Assembly: GCA_964549335.1 (NCBI GenBank) | Contig: CAZJUQ010000047.1 | Span: 43,451 to 107,450, forward strand | Length of the DNA stretch: 64,000 bases | Reading direction: 5' to 3' | From: Sulfidibacterium sp964549335 | GTDB taxonomy: Bacteria; Bacteroidota; Bacteroidia; Bacteroidales; F082 | Part shown: piece after piece, positions 36,701 through 44,099 of the stretch | How the letters are laid out: every line of letters starts with the position of its first letter | How positions within the stretch are numbered: position 1 is the stretch's first letter | Position numbers and translations under genes: made by a program | The notes under the pieces: generated by a model | Told to the model about the DNA's origin: nothing | The model's database searches: none | The model's input: only the letters and a program-made list of their open reading frames with translations

Positions 36701-36977
36701 CGGGATAGGTTACGCCGTTTACGGTTCCCCCTTCGAAAACGGGAAATGCATGGGTATAAATGTCGTCGGTACCGTCATCTATTTGCATGCTCATGGCAAA
36801 TTTCTTATTGTATTTTAACGGTGCTTTGTAAACATAAAACGATGTTGGAGGCTGATTGAGATTTACTATTACAATAGCTTGATTTATTTGCGGGAAGACG
36901 GTTCCGGTGGTAAAAACCGTAAAAATTACCGCCCACAAAAAACCTGTTAATTTATATGTTTTTTTCTTTTTTAACAT
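33744..36977 (-). CDS. Secreted T9SS type A protein with divergent NodB-like deacetylase domain and Ig/PKD-like repeats
   Basis: The 1077-residue protein has a signal peptide (FLWAVIFTVFTTGTVFPQ). Residues ~55-430 resemble a polysaccharide deacetylase (NodB) domain: MQIDDG (Asp67/Asp68) as motif 1, FYTDG-like ITYTDGCGNEIHF, and WGILNHG with His153 as motif 2. The second metal His of the usual H(S/T)xxH is missing, so activity is doubtful. From ~455 there are about six Ig-like repeats of the type LDQDTTLAAGQCDTLYGP, LGADTTVCSASCVDL and LSNDTTVCWGDSVTLSASG. The C-terminus is a T9SS type A sorting domain (VFPNPNNGSFSISY to KRIIVN). It is the last gene of a three-gene operon and starts 8 bp after the PorP/SprF gene. 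Its N-terminal domain is paralogous to that of the first gene. Confidence 0.83.
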   Translation of the reverse strand: MLKKKKTYKLTGFLWAVIFTVFTTGTVFPQINQAIVIVNLNQPPTSFYVYKAPLKYNKKFAMSMQIDDGTDDIYTHAFPVFEGGTVNGVTYPGITYTDGCGNEIHFKMSSSVYSFNGTGDNGPDVHLPGNGYGKVSWPQMDTMYKNDWGILNHGVNGNSNVDPIFIDYSIKRNQSYIRRQLYETTDGGVITHLFVNPDGHYQWTQPAFDLGYRGALNQNNPSPLSEHGGNVNDPNINWTQPQNLYRVIAEDINVPAFAQALADSSSGTKHYWGAMFTHSVVYQYSFANFVSDFTTIGNLYGTNGQDNIFMATDEEILDYLLVRDTINMNYALAGSSIIITFTGNVPHDLRYYALSLVVESNTTIQSISVSGIDSVTYNGIGSNNALINLNWDEYVVTPPEVLADSFTTIAVTSNAQYDCWIAEDYVVTMENGDHKDSLRQLLCAVPNTVYDSGFCFCSISLDQDTTLAAGQCDTLYGPEGDYTYQWIVADTLYDTTQNIYVCPDTTTVYHLIATNSLGCPAEDSITVTISFLSIDLGADTTVCSASCVDLSGPPGMASYEWFVADTLFDTVQTVTICPLDTTQVVLNVTDTIGSQASDTIMLNTYPVPECVLQQDTVSVCPGIPADFFVSPATCSLYIWSYGTVVDTSQYGHLRIFDTDSSLTVHLKVLSEQGCSRLDSAYLNVYPPPEIVLSNDTTVCWGDSVTLSASGAQSYLWRLNGDSISNQPAITVVPPQGNNNYVVFVTSELGCTYSDTVSVTALPAPNVKIIYDTNTVCANSQISLIASGAQHYEWQPGGDTTESHTTLITDTTTFYLKGTNTNGCSAVDSLTIYTLPAPQVSFSGLLPAYCQNDPDVTLTGTPEEGTFAGAGINGNIFSPSVAGAGQHLILFTYTNTAGCMGIDSMRTTVYEGGDDILLSPADTTIYEGDSVILDAGPGFDNYYWSTGDTTQKIIIHFNDYPKGTYTFIVIGVINSCTSRGTSIITFSNPNGVEENSLPAMVVFPNPNNGSFSISYAGNGKKIDLSIKNGMGQTVFSKSGIQCLSGCILEIDLPQLKQGVYFIQLSTGKEIITKRIIVN

Positions 36978-36985
36978 TTACGCCT

Positions 36986-37996
36986 TTATCTGTTGAGGTT
37001 GTAATCCATAATTTTAGGGTAACCGTAAAAATTTCGCGGTTGCCGTTTACCTTTTGTTTTGTATGTTTTTTTGTTTTTCGACGATTGTTTTCCGAACCAA
37101 AAATCGTTTTCCATGTTAAAGCGGTAACCTATAGTGATTTCGTGCGAACCTCCCGAACGGCTATTGATACCTCCGACACCTATTTCGTAAGAATAGTTAA
37201 AAACAAACCCACGGTATATTAGTCCTCCCACGTTTAAAGCCAAAACGCCACCGTTTCTGTAAAGCAAACCTCCCCAAAAACGTTGAAGATAAATGGGCAT
37301 TACCGAAATTTCGAAATTAAGCGGTTGATTTTTTGTTTTTCTGAATACCGAATACGCTTGAAGTTGCCATTTATCATTCAATTCGAATATATTAGACACA
37401 TAAAACAGAAATTCGCGTTGCATTTTAAAATTTAAATCGGTTACATACTCTTCGTTTGTGCCGAAAAGCGTTGGAAATGCAATTCCGATGTTTAATTTTC
37501 TCCAATTGTAATTTATGCCGAATCCCGCATTAAAAGCCGAGCCGTTAAGTTTTGTTTGATTAACCAAAATGGGGTCGTTGGGGTCAACTCCCGATAAATT
37601 GTCAAGGTTTACAGAGTTTTGATAAAATGATGTCCAGACCCCGAAATAGAAAAATTGTTCGTTTTGTACCTGCAGAATATACGAGTAGCTGATATTAAGT
37701 TTGAACCTGTTTAGCAGGTCGGCTTTGTCGGAATATATTTCTCCTCCGAGCCACATCTTGTTTTTGTAAATATTGCCGAAGCCGTTTGCTCTGAATGTTC
37801 GCGGGCTGCCTGTTATTCCCGTCCAGTCTTTTCTGAAATTTAAAAACACTTCCGGATTTCCGAAATAGCCTGCCATTGCTGGGTTTAAAGCGTAAGGATT
37901 AAACAGGTATTGGGTTGTTAACGGAAACTGTTGTGCCTTTACTACCGATACGGAAGCTAAAACAATAACTATAATATGCAGTAAAGTCTTTTTCAT
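36986..37996 (-). CDS. PorP/SprF family type IX secretion outer-membrane protein
   Basis: The 336-residue protein has a signal peptide (LLHIIVIVLASVSVVKAQQ), then FPLTTQYLFNPYALNPAMAGYFG, the standard PorP/SprF opening with its NPA.AG motif, and a 14-strand-type outer-membrane barrel ending in a basic extension. Such proteins handle secretion or surface attachment of T9SS cargos with type B sorting domains, as SprF does for SprB. Here the gene directly follows a type B cargo: its ATG overlaps the cargo's TGA by one base, so translation is coupled. A basic tail after the last strand (KQSSKNKKTYKTKGKRQPRN) is longer than usual. Confidence 0.92.
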   Translation of the reverse strand: MKKTLLHIIVIVLASVSVVKAQQFPLTTQYLFNPYALNPAMAGYFGNPEVFLNFRKDWTGITGSPRTFRANGFGNIYKNKMWLGGEIYSDKADLLNRFKLNISYSYILQVQNEQFFYFGVWTSFYQNSVNLDNLSGVDPNDPILVNQTKLNGSAFNAGFGINYNWRKLNIGIAFPTLFGTNEEYVTDLNFKMQREFLFYVSNIFELNDKWQLQAYSVFRKTKNQPLNFEISVMPIYLQRFWGGLLYRNGGVLALNVGGLIYRGFVFNYSYEIGVGGINSRSGGSHEITIGYRFNMENDFWFGKQSSKNKKTYKTKGKRQPRNFYGYPKIMDYNLNR

Positions 37997-40791
37997 CAGC
38001 GGATTATGGTTATAGGTCCTTTAAAAACGTTTCCGTTGGCATCTTCAATCACATAATAATATGTTCCTTTAGGCAAAATATTTCCGTTGTAATATCCGTT
38101 CCAGTCGTTTTGATAATTACCGGAACTGTACACAAGGTTTCCGTATCGTGTGTAAATATTCAGTTTAATGGGGAAAACGATGTTTTTATTGTTAACTACC
38201 CAGGCGTCGTTAATTCCGTCGCCGTTGGGGGTAAACAGGTTCATAACTTTGACGGTGTCGCTGCCGGGTCCCGGGATAATGTGTCCTCCTTTAACGGCTC
38301 CGATAAAATCGGTATATGAGGAGCATACGTTTGTGTAAACATAAACCATTTGTTGTCCCTCTTGCGAAAGGTTAAAGTCGGGACCTTTTGAGCCGTCGGG
38401 CCAAACAATAGAGTCGTAGTAAGAAGGATTCTCTATTTTGAGGTAGGCGCTTCCTCCGTTTGGAAAAAATACCGTGTCGCCGTTATAAACTTTAGAGTTG
38501 TCTTCGCGCAAAAGGTTAAATTCGGGATTGTTGTAAATTGTTATATCTCTTTTTGCCGAGTCGATACATCCGTATGTTGAAGTGACGGTCAATTTTGCCG
38601 AATAGGTACCGGAATTGTAACGGTGGCTAACATATCTGCCCACGTCGTAATCGCCGTCGCCGTATTCCCAGAACCACGAAACGGGTTCACCTATCAATAC
38701 CGTTGTGCTGTCGCTGAAGTTGGTGCTCGTATTGGGAGAACATACTCCGCTGTATCCGAACCATACGTCGGGCGGGTCGGCAACGGGAACGGCATTGTAT
38801 TCCACTTTTAATGTTCCCGAGGCGTAGGTAATACGCATGCCTACCAAGATATCGCCGTATTGCGTAAATACATAATTTACAGTGTCGCCTTCGGCATCGT
38901 CGAAAATTCCGTCACTATTCAAATCCCAATTTACCGACATTACCGAGTCGGTTGATGTGGAAAGGTTTATCAATTGCGTGGTATCGCCAAAGCAAACTGT
39001 GTCGTAAGTGAATTTGGTGTCGTATTTGTAATCGGCAATAACAAAAAAGTTTTGTCTTAAAGTGCAAAGGCTTCCCGTTACGTCAACGTAATATTCCGTA
39101 TTTTGTGCCGGAGAGACCGTAATGGCGGTATCGGTTTCGCCGGTGTTCCATTTATATTCGAAACCTTCAAGTTTTTGTATCCACAAAATGGTATCGTGCC
39201 CGGGAATGTTGTAAACGGTATCGGGGGAGTGGTTTATATCGCCTAACGAGACGACGAAAACGGTAACCGTATCGCGGAACACATCATCGTCTTGACTGGT
39301 GCCTTCTATCCAATATTGTGTTGTTGTGTCGGGCGAAACAGTGATGCTTTGTGTGGTTTCGCCGGTACTCCAAAGGTAACTTTTAAGGTTGTCGGGAGCT
39401 TCAAGCTCGGTGCTGCCTCCTTTACAAATGGTGTCGTCGGGAACGTCGAACTCGAAAGTACAAATCCCCGGAAGGAAGTTTGTACAAGTTTCGCAAAGTT
39501 GTTGCTGGTATTTGTCGAGGCTGTCGGGATCTTGAATCATATCCACATAATCTTGGGCTATGAGGCAATTTTGTTTGTTGGGTGAAATAAAAGCCAAAAA
39601 TATGGCCTGTTGTGCGGTTACCTCAATGGGGTCGACGTTTGAACCGTCCCAGTCGAGGTTGATAACGGCGCTGTCGCCATCGTATTTGTATGACGAGAAG
39701 AAGCCGTCGGTAACGGTGAGTCCCGTAATGTTTGTGTCGGCTTTAACGGTTATGGTAAGAGAATACCAGCGGTAGTTTTTAGGGAAGTTGTTTGTCATGA
39801 ATGTTAATTCCAGCACATTTCCGTTAAGGTTTTGTTCCACTTCAACCTTTTCGCGCATATTTAGATATTCGAACACCTCCGTTGGCGATGCCACCCAAAT
39901 TCTGTCGGAGCCGCCGGCACCGAAATCCATGGCTATGGAATCCATTTGTCCTTTAAAATCGTCGAAAGATATGTTGTTTCCCGAGTCGAAGCCGCTGCAA
40001 TAGTAAGTGGAAATATAGTGAGAGCCGTTAACACTTCTTTTCGCCATTTTTTTAACCTTGCTGTACAGGTTTTCGGGAATAACGTCCCTGATAAACTCTT
40101 TGTACTCGAAAGTATTTACGATTTCCACTTTCAGCGGATTTGGCAGAGCGGCCGGGCCTTCGTCGTACACCGCAATATGACCCGATTGTTTGGCAATCTG
40201 AATTTGGCTGTCGCCCCACGGCGGGACGGCATATATGTCCATGTTAATTCCCTCGGGCACAAAGGGGGCTGTCATTTTACGGGTATAGCTTATGTTTCTG
40301 TTCACCTCGTAATAGGGATACAGCGGATCGGTGGGAGCTTCAAAACCGCGGCTCTCGATACCGAAAAATGCCGCCCACAGTGTTTTTATCTCGTCCCAAT
40401 CCAAATAATTGGTGCCGGGTACATGAACGTCGTTTCCGTCGGCAGACATTGAAAACTGAACGCTGCCCATGGTAAACCATTTTTTGTTGGTTACACCGTC
40501 GGTATAAAAGAGCCCGGGATTTCCTTCAAGACCCCTGAAATATGGATACACTTTGGTGTAGAGGTCTTTTGAACCGTTGCTTATTTGCAACATCAGAGCA
40601 AAATCCTTGTTGTACTTAAGCCGGGCTTTTTCAACTACAGGCGGTGTGGTGAGCGAATCGGCAAAAGTGATTACTATTTTTGCGTTTTCGATATCCTGTA
40701 CCTGTGCTTTCAATATACCCTGAACCAACAATAAGCCCGGTAATATCAGTAAAACGATATATCTGTATGTATTATGTTTTTTGAAAATCAT
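37996..40791 (-). CDS. T9SS type B (gliding-motility-associated C-terminus) giant surface protein with degenerate NodB-like domain
   Basis: I start at ATG 40791, which begins a signal peptide (RYIVLLILPGLLLVQGILKAQ); the frame extends to 40866 but those 25 residues form a second hydrophobic stretch. The protein is 931 residues long. Residues ~58-430 are paralogous to the NodB-like domain of the type A protein, but motif 1 DDG is replaced by SNG (71-73) and the His of motif 2 by SRG (FFGIESRGFE), so it should be catalytically dead. Next come Ig-like repeats (CTFEFDVPDDTICKGGSTELEAP), a PKD-like domain (WFWEYGDGDYDVGRYVSHRY) and the type B domain (LFTPNGDGINDAWVV, GNLVYSSGNYQNDWNG, LPKGTYYYVI). 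It is the first gene of the operon with PorP/SprF. A 15-nt palindrome lies 70 bp upstream. Confidence 0.85.
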   Translation of the reverse strand: MIFKKHNTYRYIVLLILPGLLLVQGILKAQVQDIENAKIVITFADSLTTPPVVEKARLKYNKDFALMLQISNGSKDLYTKVYPYFRGLEGNPGLFYTDGVTNKKWFTMGSVQFSMSADGNDVHVPGTNYLDWDEIKTLWAAFFGIESRGFEAPTDPLYPYYEVNRNISYTRKMTAPFVPEGINMDIYAVPPWGDSQIQIAKQSGHIAVYDEGPAALPNPLKVEIVNTFEYKEFIRDVIPENLYSKVKKMAKRSVNGSHYISTYYCSGFDSGNNISFDDFKGQMDSIAMDFGAGGSDRIWVASPTEVFEYLNMREKVEVEQNLNGNVLELTFMTNNFPKNYRWYSLTITVKADTNITGLTVTDGFFSSYKYDGDSAVINLDWDGSNVDPIEVTAQQAIFLAFISPNKQNCLIAQDYVDMIQDPDSLDKYQQQLCETCTNFLPGICTFEFDVPDDTICKGGSTELEAPDNLKSYLWSTGETTQSITVSPDTTTQYWIEGTSQDDDVFRDTVTVFVVSLGDINHSPDTVYNIPGHDTILWIQKLEGFEYKWNTGETDTAITVSPAQNTEYYVDVTGSLCTLRQNFFVIADYKYDTKFTYDTVCFGDTTQLINLSTSTDSVMSVNWDLNSDGIFDDAEGDTVNYVFTQYGDILVGMRITYASGTLKVEYNAVPVADPPDVWFGYSGVCSPNTSTNFSDSTTVLIGEPVSWFWEYGDGDYDVGRYVSHRYNSGTYSAKLTVTSTYGCIDSAKRDITIYNNPEFNLLREDNSKVYNGDTVFFPNGGSAYLKIENPSYYDSIVWPDGSKGPDFNLSQEGQQMVYVYTNVCSSYTDFIGAVKGGHIIPGPGSDTVKVMNLFTPNGDGINDAWVVNNKNIVFPIKLNIYTRYGNLVYSSGNYQNDWNGYYNGNILPKGTYYYVIEDANGNVFKGPITIIR

Positions 40792-41228
40792 CGTTACTAT
40801 TGCAAAGCGTAAAAATAGGACAATTAATAAACTTTTTTTTAAAAAAATATACCGACTTTTTAACATCTGATGTTAAATAAAAAAGGGTTTGAAAATTTAG
40901 TTTTTAAACGGGAAGTGTTGTTTTAAAAAGAACAATGCCGTTAATTGCCCGTTTATGGAAAAAAATTTTATCGTATTAAAATACAAAAAGATATGGAGAT
41001 GTTCTTTGTGTCAGACACTTTTTGCCGAATGAAAAAGGTGAATGGTTTTGACAATTAAACATGTTGTTCCGGTAAAAGGAATTAAAAATTTCACAGCTAA
41101 GTTATGACTTATTAACATTGTGGGTTTATTTGCGGCGGAGCATAAAAAGGGCTTAATTATTTTGCATAACTTAACAATAATTGGGTTAAATTTAGTTTTT
41201 TTGCAATTCATTTCAAAAACAAAAAAAA
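40792..41228. other. 437-bp intergenic region between the surface operon and asnS
   Basis: No gene is seen here. It holds the 15-nt palindrome at 40861-40875, an 8-bp inverted repeat TAAACGGG/CCCGTTTA (40905-40912 and 40948-40955), and a 9-bp inverted repeat TAAGTTATG/CATAACTTA (41098-41106 and 41165-41173). The asnS promoter should lie in the last ~100 bp; TATTTTG at ~41158-41164 is a candidate -7 box with a short spacer. Confidence 0.6.
40861..40875. promoter_or_regulatory. 15-nt perfect palindrome upstream of the surface operon
   Basis: TAACATCTGATGTTA has 7-nt perfect arms around one central base. It lies 70 bp before the likely start of the type B protein, in position for an operator. 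It overlaps the extreme end of the longer reading of that gene (to 40866), which supports the shorter start. Confidence 0.45.
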
Positions 41229-42668
41229 GTGAAAAGGACGGAAATAAAACAGTTGTTACAACTAACCGATTTCGGAAAAGAGATAAATGTAAAAGGATGG
41301 GTTCGTACCAAACGGGGCAGTAAAAATGTAGCTTTTATAGCCCTTAATGACGGTTCCACCATAAATAACGTGCAGATAGTTGTGGAGATTAATCCTGAAT
41401 TTGAAGAGATTTTATCGCACATTCATACGGGAGCGTCGCTTTCGGTTGACGGTATTTTGCAGGAATCGGTGGGTAGTAAACAAAAGGTGGAGGTTCTTGC
41501 AAAAACCATTGAGGTGCTTGGCGAGGCAAATCCCGAAGAATATCCGTTACAGCCCAAAAAGCACAGTTTGGAATTTTTGCGCGAAAAGGCACACCTCCGT
41601 TTTCGTACCAACACTTTCAGCGCCATTGCCCGCATCCGTCACGCAATGATTTTCGGAGTGCACAAATTTTTTAACGAAAGAGGATTTTACAATATTCATA
41701 CTCCCATTATTACAGGTTCCGATGCCGAAGGTGCAGGCGAAATGTTTCAGGTTACAACACTCGATTTGGAAAATATCCCCAAAACGGAGGATGGAAAGGT
41801 TGATTACAAAGAGGATTTTTTCGGGAAACCGGCCAACCTTACGGTTTCGGGACAGTTGGAAGGCGAACTTGCCGCTTTGGCATTGTCGAAAATTTATACT
41901 TTCGGGCCCACTTTCCGAGCCGAAAATTCCAACACATCGCGTCATCTTGCCGAATTTTGGATGATAGAACCCGAAATGGCATTTTACGATTTGAACGATA
42001 ATATGGATTTGGCCGAAGAAATGCTTAAGTATCTTATAAAATATGCTTTGGATAACTGCATGGACGATTTGGAGTTTTTAAGCAAACGTCTAATTGATGA
42101 AGAAAAAAATAAAAAAGCCGACGAACGCTCCATGGAGTTGATAGAAAAACTGAACTTTGTTCTTGAAAATCCTTTTGCGCGTGTAACATATACCGAAGCG
42201 ATAAAAATTCTGATGAATTCGAAACCCAATAAAAAGAGACGTTTTCAATATGTTATTGAGGGTTGGGGTGCCGATTTGCAGTCGGAACACGAGCGCTATC
42301 TGGTGGAAAAACATTTTAAACGACCGGTAATTTTGACGGATTATCCGGCAAGCATAAAGGCTTTTTACATGAAACAAAACGAAGACGGAAAAACCGTTCG
42401 TGCCATGGATGTGTTATTTCCGCAGATAGGTGAAATTATCGGAGGTTCGCAGCGCGAAGAGAATTATCAAAAACTTTATCAACGCATTAAAGAGTTGGGT
42501 ATTCCCGAATCGACAATGTGGTGGTATTTGGAAACTCGAAAGTTCGGCAGCGTGCCCCATTCGGGTTTTGGTCTCGGTTTTGAACGTATGATACAGTTTG
42601 TAACAGGTATGAGCAACATACGCGATGTGATACCCTTTCCGCGAACACCTCAAAACCTGGAATTTTAA
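41229..42668 (+). CDS. asnS: Asparaginyl-tRNA synthetase
   Basis: The 479-residue class IIb synthetase charges tRNA(Asn) with asparagine. It starts with GTG (MKRTEIKQLLQ). The N-terminal OB-fold anticodon domain (~17-115, INVKGWVRTKRGSKNVAFIALNDG) is followed by the catalytic core. Class II motif 2 is FGPTFRAENSNTSRHLAEFWMIEPE and motif 3 is GFGLGFERMIQF. The Asn-specific TSRHLAEF sequence separates it from AspRS. With AsnRS present, the cell does not need tRNA-dependent asparagine synthesis, which bears on the role of GatDE at 60344-63690. Confidence 0.96.
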   Translation: MKRTEIKQLLQLTDFGKEINVKGWVRTKRGSKNVAFIALNDGSTINNVQIVVEINPEFEEILSHIHTGASLSVDGILQESVGSKQKVEVLAKTIEVLGEANPEEYPLQPKKHSLEFLREKAHLRFRTNTFSAIARIRHAMIFGVHKFFNERGFYNIHTPIITGSDAEGAGEMFQVTTLDLENIPKTEDGKVDYKEDFFGKPANLTVSGQLEGELAALALSKIYTFGPTFRAENSNTSRHLAEFWMIEPEMAFYDLNDNMDLAEEMLKYLIKYALDNCMDDLEFLSKRLIDEEKNKKADERSMELIEKLNFVLENPFARVTYTEAIKILMNSKPNKKRRFQYVIEGWGADLQSEHERYLVEKHFKRPVILTDYPASIKAFYMKQNEDGKTVRAMDVLFPQIGEIIGGSQREENYQKLYQRIKELGIPESTMWWYLETRKFGSVPHSGFGLGFERMIQFVTGMSNIRDVIPFPRTPQNLEF

Positions 42669-42744
42669 ACGGAAAGTTTACATGCTGTTTGCACTTGTTT
42701 TTTCGAGCCGGTAAGACAGACTTTTTGCTATACCGGAGTTTTGT

Positions 42745-43425
42745 TTAGAATGGTGTAATGGTTATTCCCACCGAAATCCTGTTTATTTGCGGACCGTGCC
42801 CGATGCGGAACATGTGACTTATTTGGTAGTGTCCGTAAATGTTTATGAATTTGTATCCTAATCGCAAAGTAGGTCCGTAGGTAAAATCGTCGAGTTGCGA
42901 TAATTTTTTTCTCTTTTCGGTAACTTTCAGTCCGTTGTCGGCCGAAAGATCGCCCACGTATTTTTCCTTGCTGTCGATAACATATCCGAGTTTCATGCCC
43001 ACGCTTATTTTGAAGCCGGTTTTCATGCGGAATTTCAATTCGAGCGGTGCGTTGATGGAAACTATGTTCACTTTACTCCTTTTGTATTCGGTTTTGTCGT
43101 CAATGGGGACAAAAACAATGGTGTCGGCTTTTATGTTTTCGATACGTGTATTGCTGTACAAGTTGTGATTGTCGATGCCAATTCCGGCGGCAAAACTTAT
43201 GGTTTTACTTTTCCCTACGGCGAAATTGTATTGCATAAAAACGTTCGATCCTTGATGAATTGTGCGTAAATCCATGTTTCCGGGAGTGTTGAGCCAAATG
43301 TCGTTAAAAACGTCAACTCCCACGGTAACTTTACGTTTTGCGCTCTCGCTAACAATTTGCGCCCTTGTTTCGGTTATCAAACCCGTAAAAAATATTACTG
43401 CAAGTATTAATACTGTCTTTTTCAT
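42745..43425 (-). CDS. PorT-family outer-membrane beta-barrel protein
   Basis: The 226-residue protein has a signal peptide (TVLILAVIFFTGLITETRAQ) and about eight amphipathic strands, ending in HMFRIGHGPQINRISVGITITPF with the terminal Phe typical of outer-membrane barrels. Strands such as ISFAAGIGIDNHNLY and LELKFRMKTGFKISVGMKLGYV are of the outer-membrane beta-barrel (PF13568-like) type. The specific role is unknown. It has its own -7 box and lies convergent to asnS. Confidence 0.83.
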   Translation of the reverse strand: MKKTVLILAVIFFTGLITETRAQIVSESAKRKVTVGVDVFNDIWLNTPGNMDLRTIHQGSNVFMQYNFAVGKSKTISFAAGIGIDNHNLYSNTRIENIKADTIVFVPIDDKTEYKRSKVNIVSINAPLELKFRMKTGFKISVGMKLGYVIDSKEKYVGDLSADNGLKVTEKRKKLSQLDDFTYGPTLRLGYKFINIYGHYQISHMFRIGHGPQINRISVGITITPF

Positions 43426-43456
43426 CTCTTTTTAATTTTATAATTTTTCTTTAAAA

Positions 43457-43464
43457 CAAAGATA
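43457..43464 (-). promoter_or_regulatory. -7 box for the PorT-like gene
   Basis: The minus strand reads TATCTTTG, an exact TAnnTTTG match 32 bp before the start codon. Confidence 0.55.
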
Positions 43465-43476
43465 GTGCAAAATGAT

Positions 43477-44070
43477 TTAGTTTGTAATATTATCTATCAA
43501 CCGTTTTACTTTACCGGAATTCCACCGTGCGGCGCCTCTCTTTTTCAGTACAACTTTTCCCCCGGGCGAAATAATGTAGGTGGTGGGTATGCTGTTTGTC
43601 GCAAAATCTGCGGGGACCCTTGCCGAGAGATAGAATCCCCTTTTGCCGTATCCGTGTTTTTTTAAAAATTTCTTTACCGTTGCGGGATTTTCGTTCGAAA
43701 CAAAAACGAAACGGGCTTTTGTTCCGTAATCGTTTCGCAATTCCAGTAATCCCGGCAGTTCGGCAATACAGGGCGGACACCATGTTGCCCAAAGGTTCAA
43801 AACCACGGGTTTGTCAAGCATACCGGCAAACGCGGTTTTATTTCCCGACAAATCGTACAACACCCATTGTTTGGCATCATTGTTTACCGTATATTGTTCG
43901 TTGGAGCTCAGTGCCGCGGGCGGAAATGATGTGAGTCTGATAAAAAAGGCGGAAACATCTTTACGCGTGGAAGGGATAATAAGAAGAACAATAAGAACGA
44001 TAAAAAGAATATCGGTAATTATTGTAAACGGCTTTTTCTTTTTGAAATAGTTTGTTAAATATTTTTTCAT
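43477..44070 (-). CDS. TlpA-like membrane-anchored thioredoxin
   Basis: The 197-residue protein has one N-terminal TM helix (~19-33, TDILFIVLIVLLIIP) and a periplasmic thioredoxin fold with the redox motif WCPPC (Cys98, Cys101). The cis-Pro loop is present (SIPTTYIISPGG). The WATWCPPC context is that of TlpA/ResA reductases, which reduce disulfides in cytochrome c maturation or in other envelope proteins. No cytochrome genes are nearby, so the partner is unknown. It follows aspS on the same strand by 29 bp and is likely co-transcribed with it. Confidence 0.9.
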   Translation of the reverse strand: MKKYLTNYFKKKKPFTIITDILFIVLIVLLIIPSTRKDVSAFFIRLTSFPPAALSSNEQYTVNNDAKQWVLYDLSGNKTAFAGMLDKPVVLNLWATWCPPCIAELPGLLELRNDYGTKARFVFVSNENPATVKKFLKKHGYGKRGFYLSARVPADFATNSIPTTYIISPGGKVVLKKRGAARWNSGKVKRLIDNITN

Positions 44071-44099
44071 TTACGAATGATAGCGTAAAAAGCGGTTGT

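Noticed and set aside
40955..41032. Possible 25-residue micro-protein with a CSLC motif before asnS
   Set aside because: It starts at the end of an inverted repeat, has no ribosome-binding site and no promoter box in place, and one CxxC is expected by chance.
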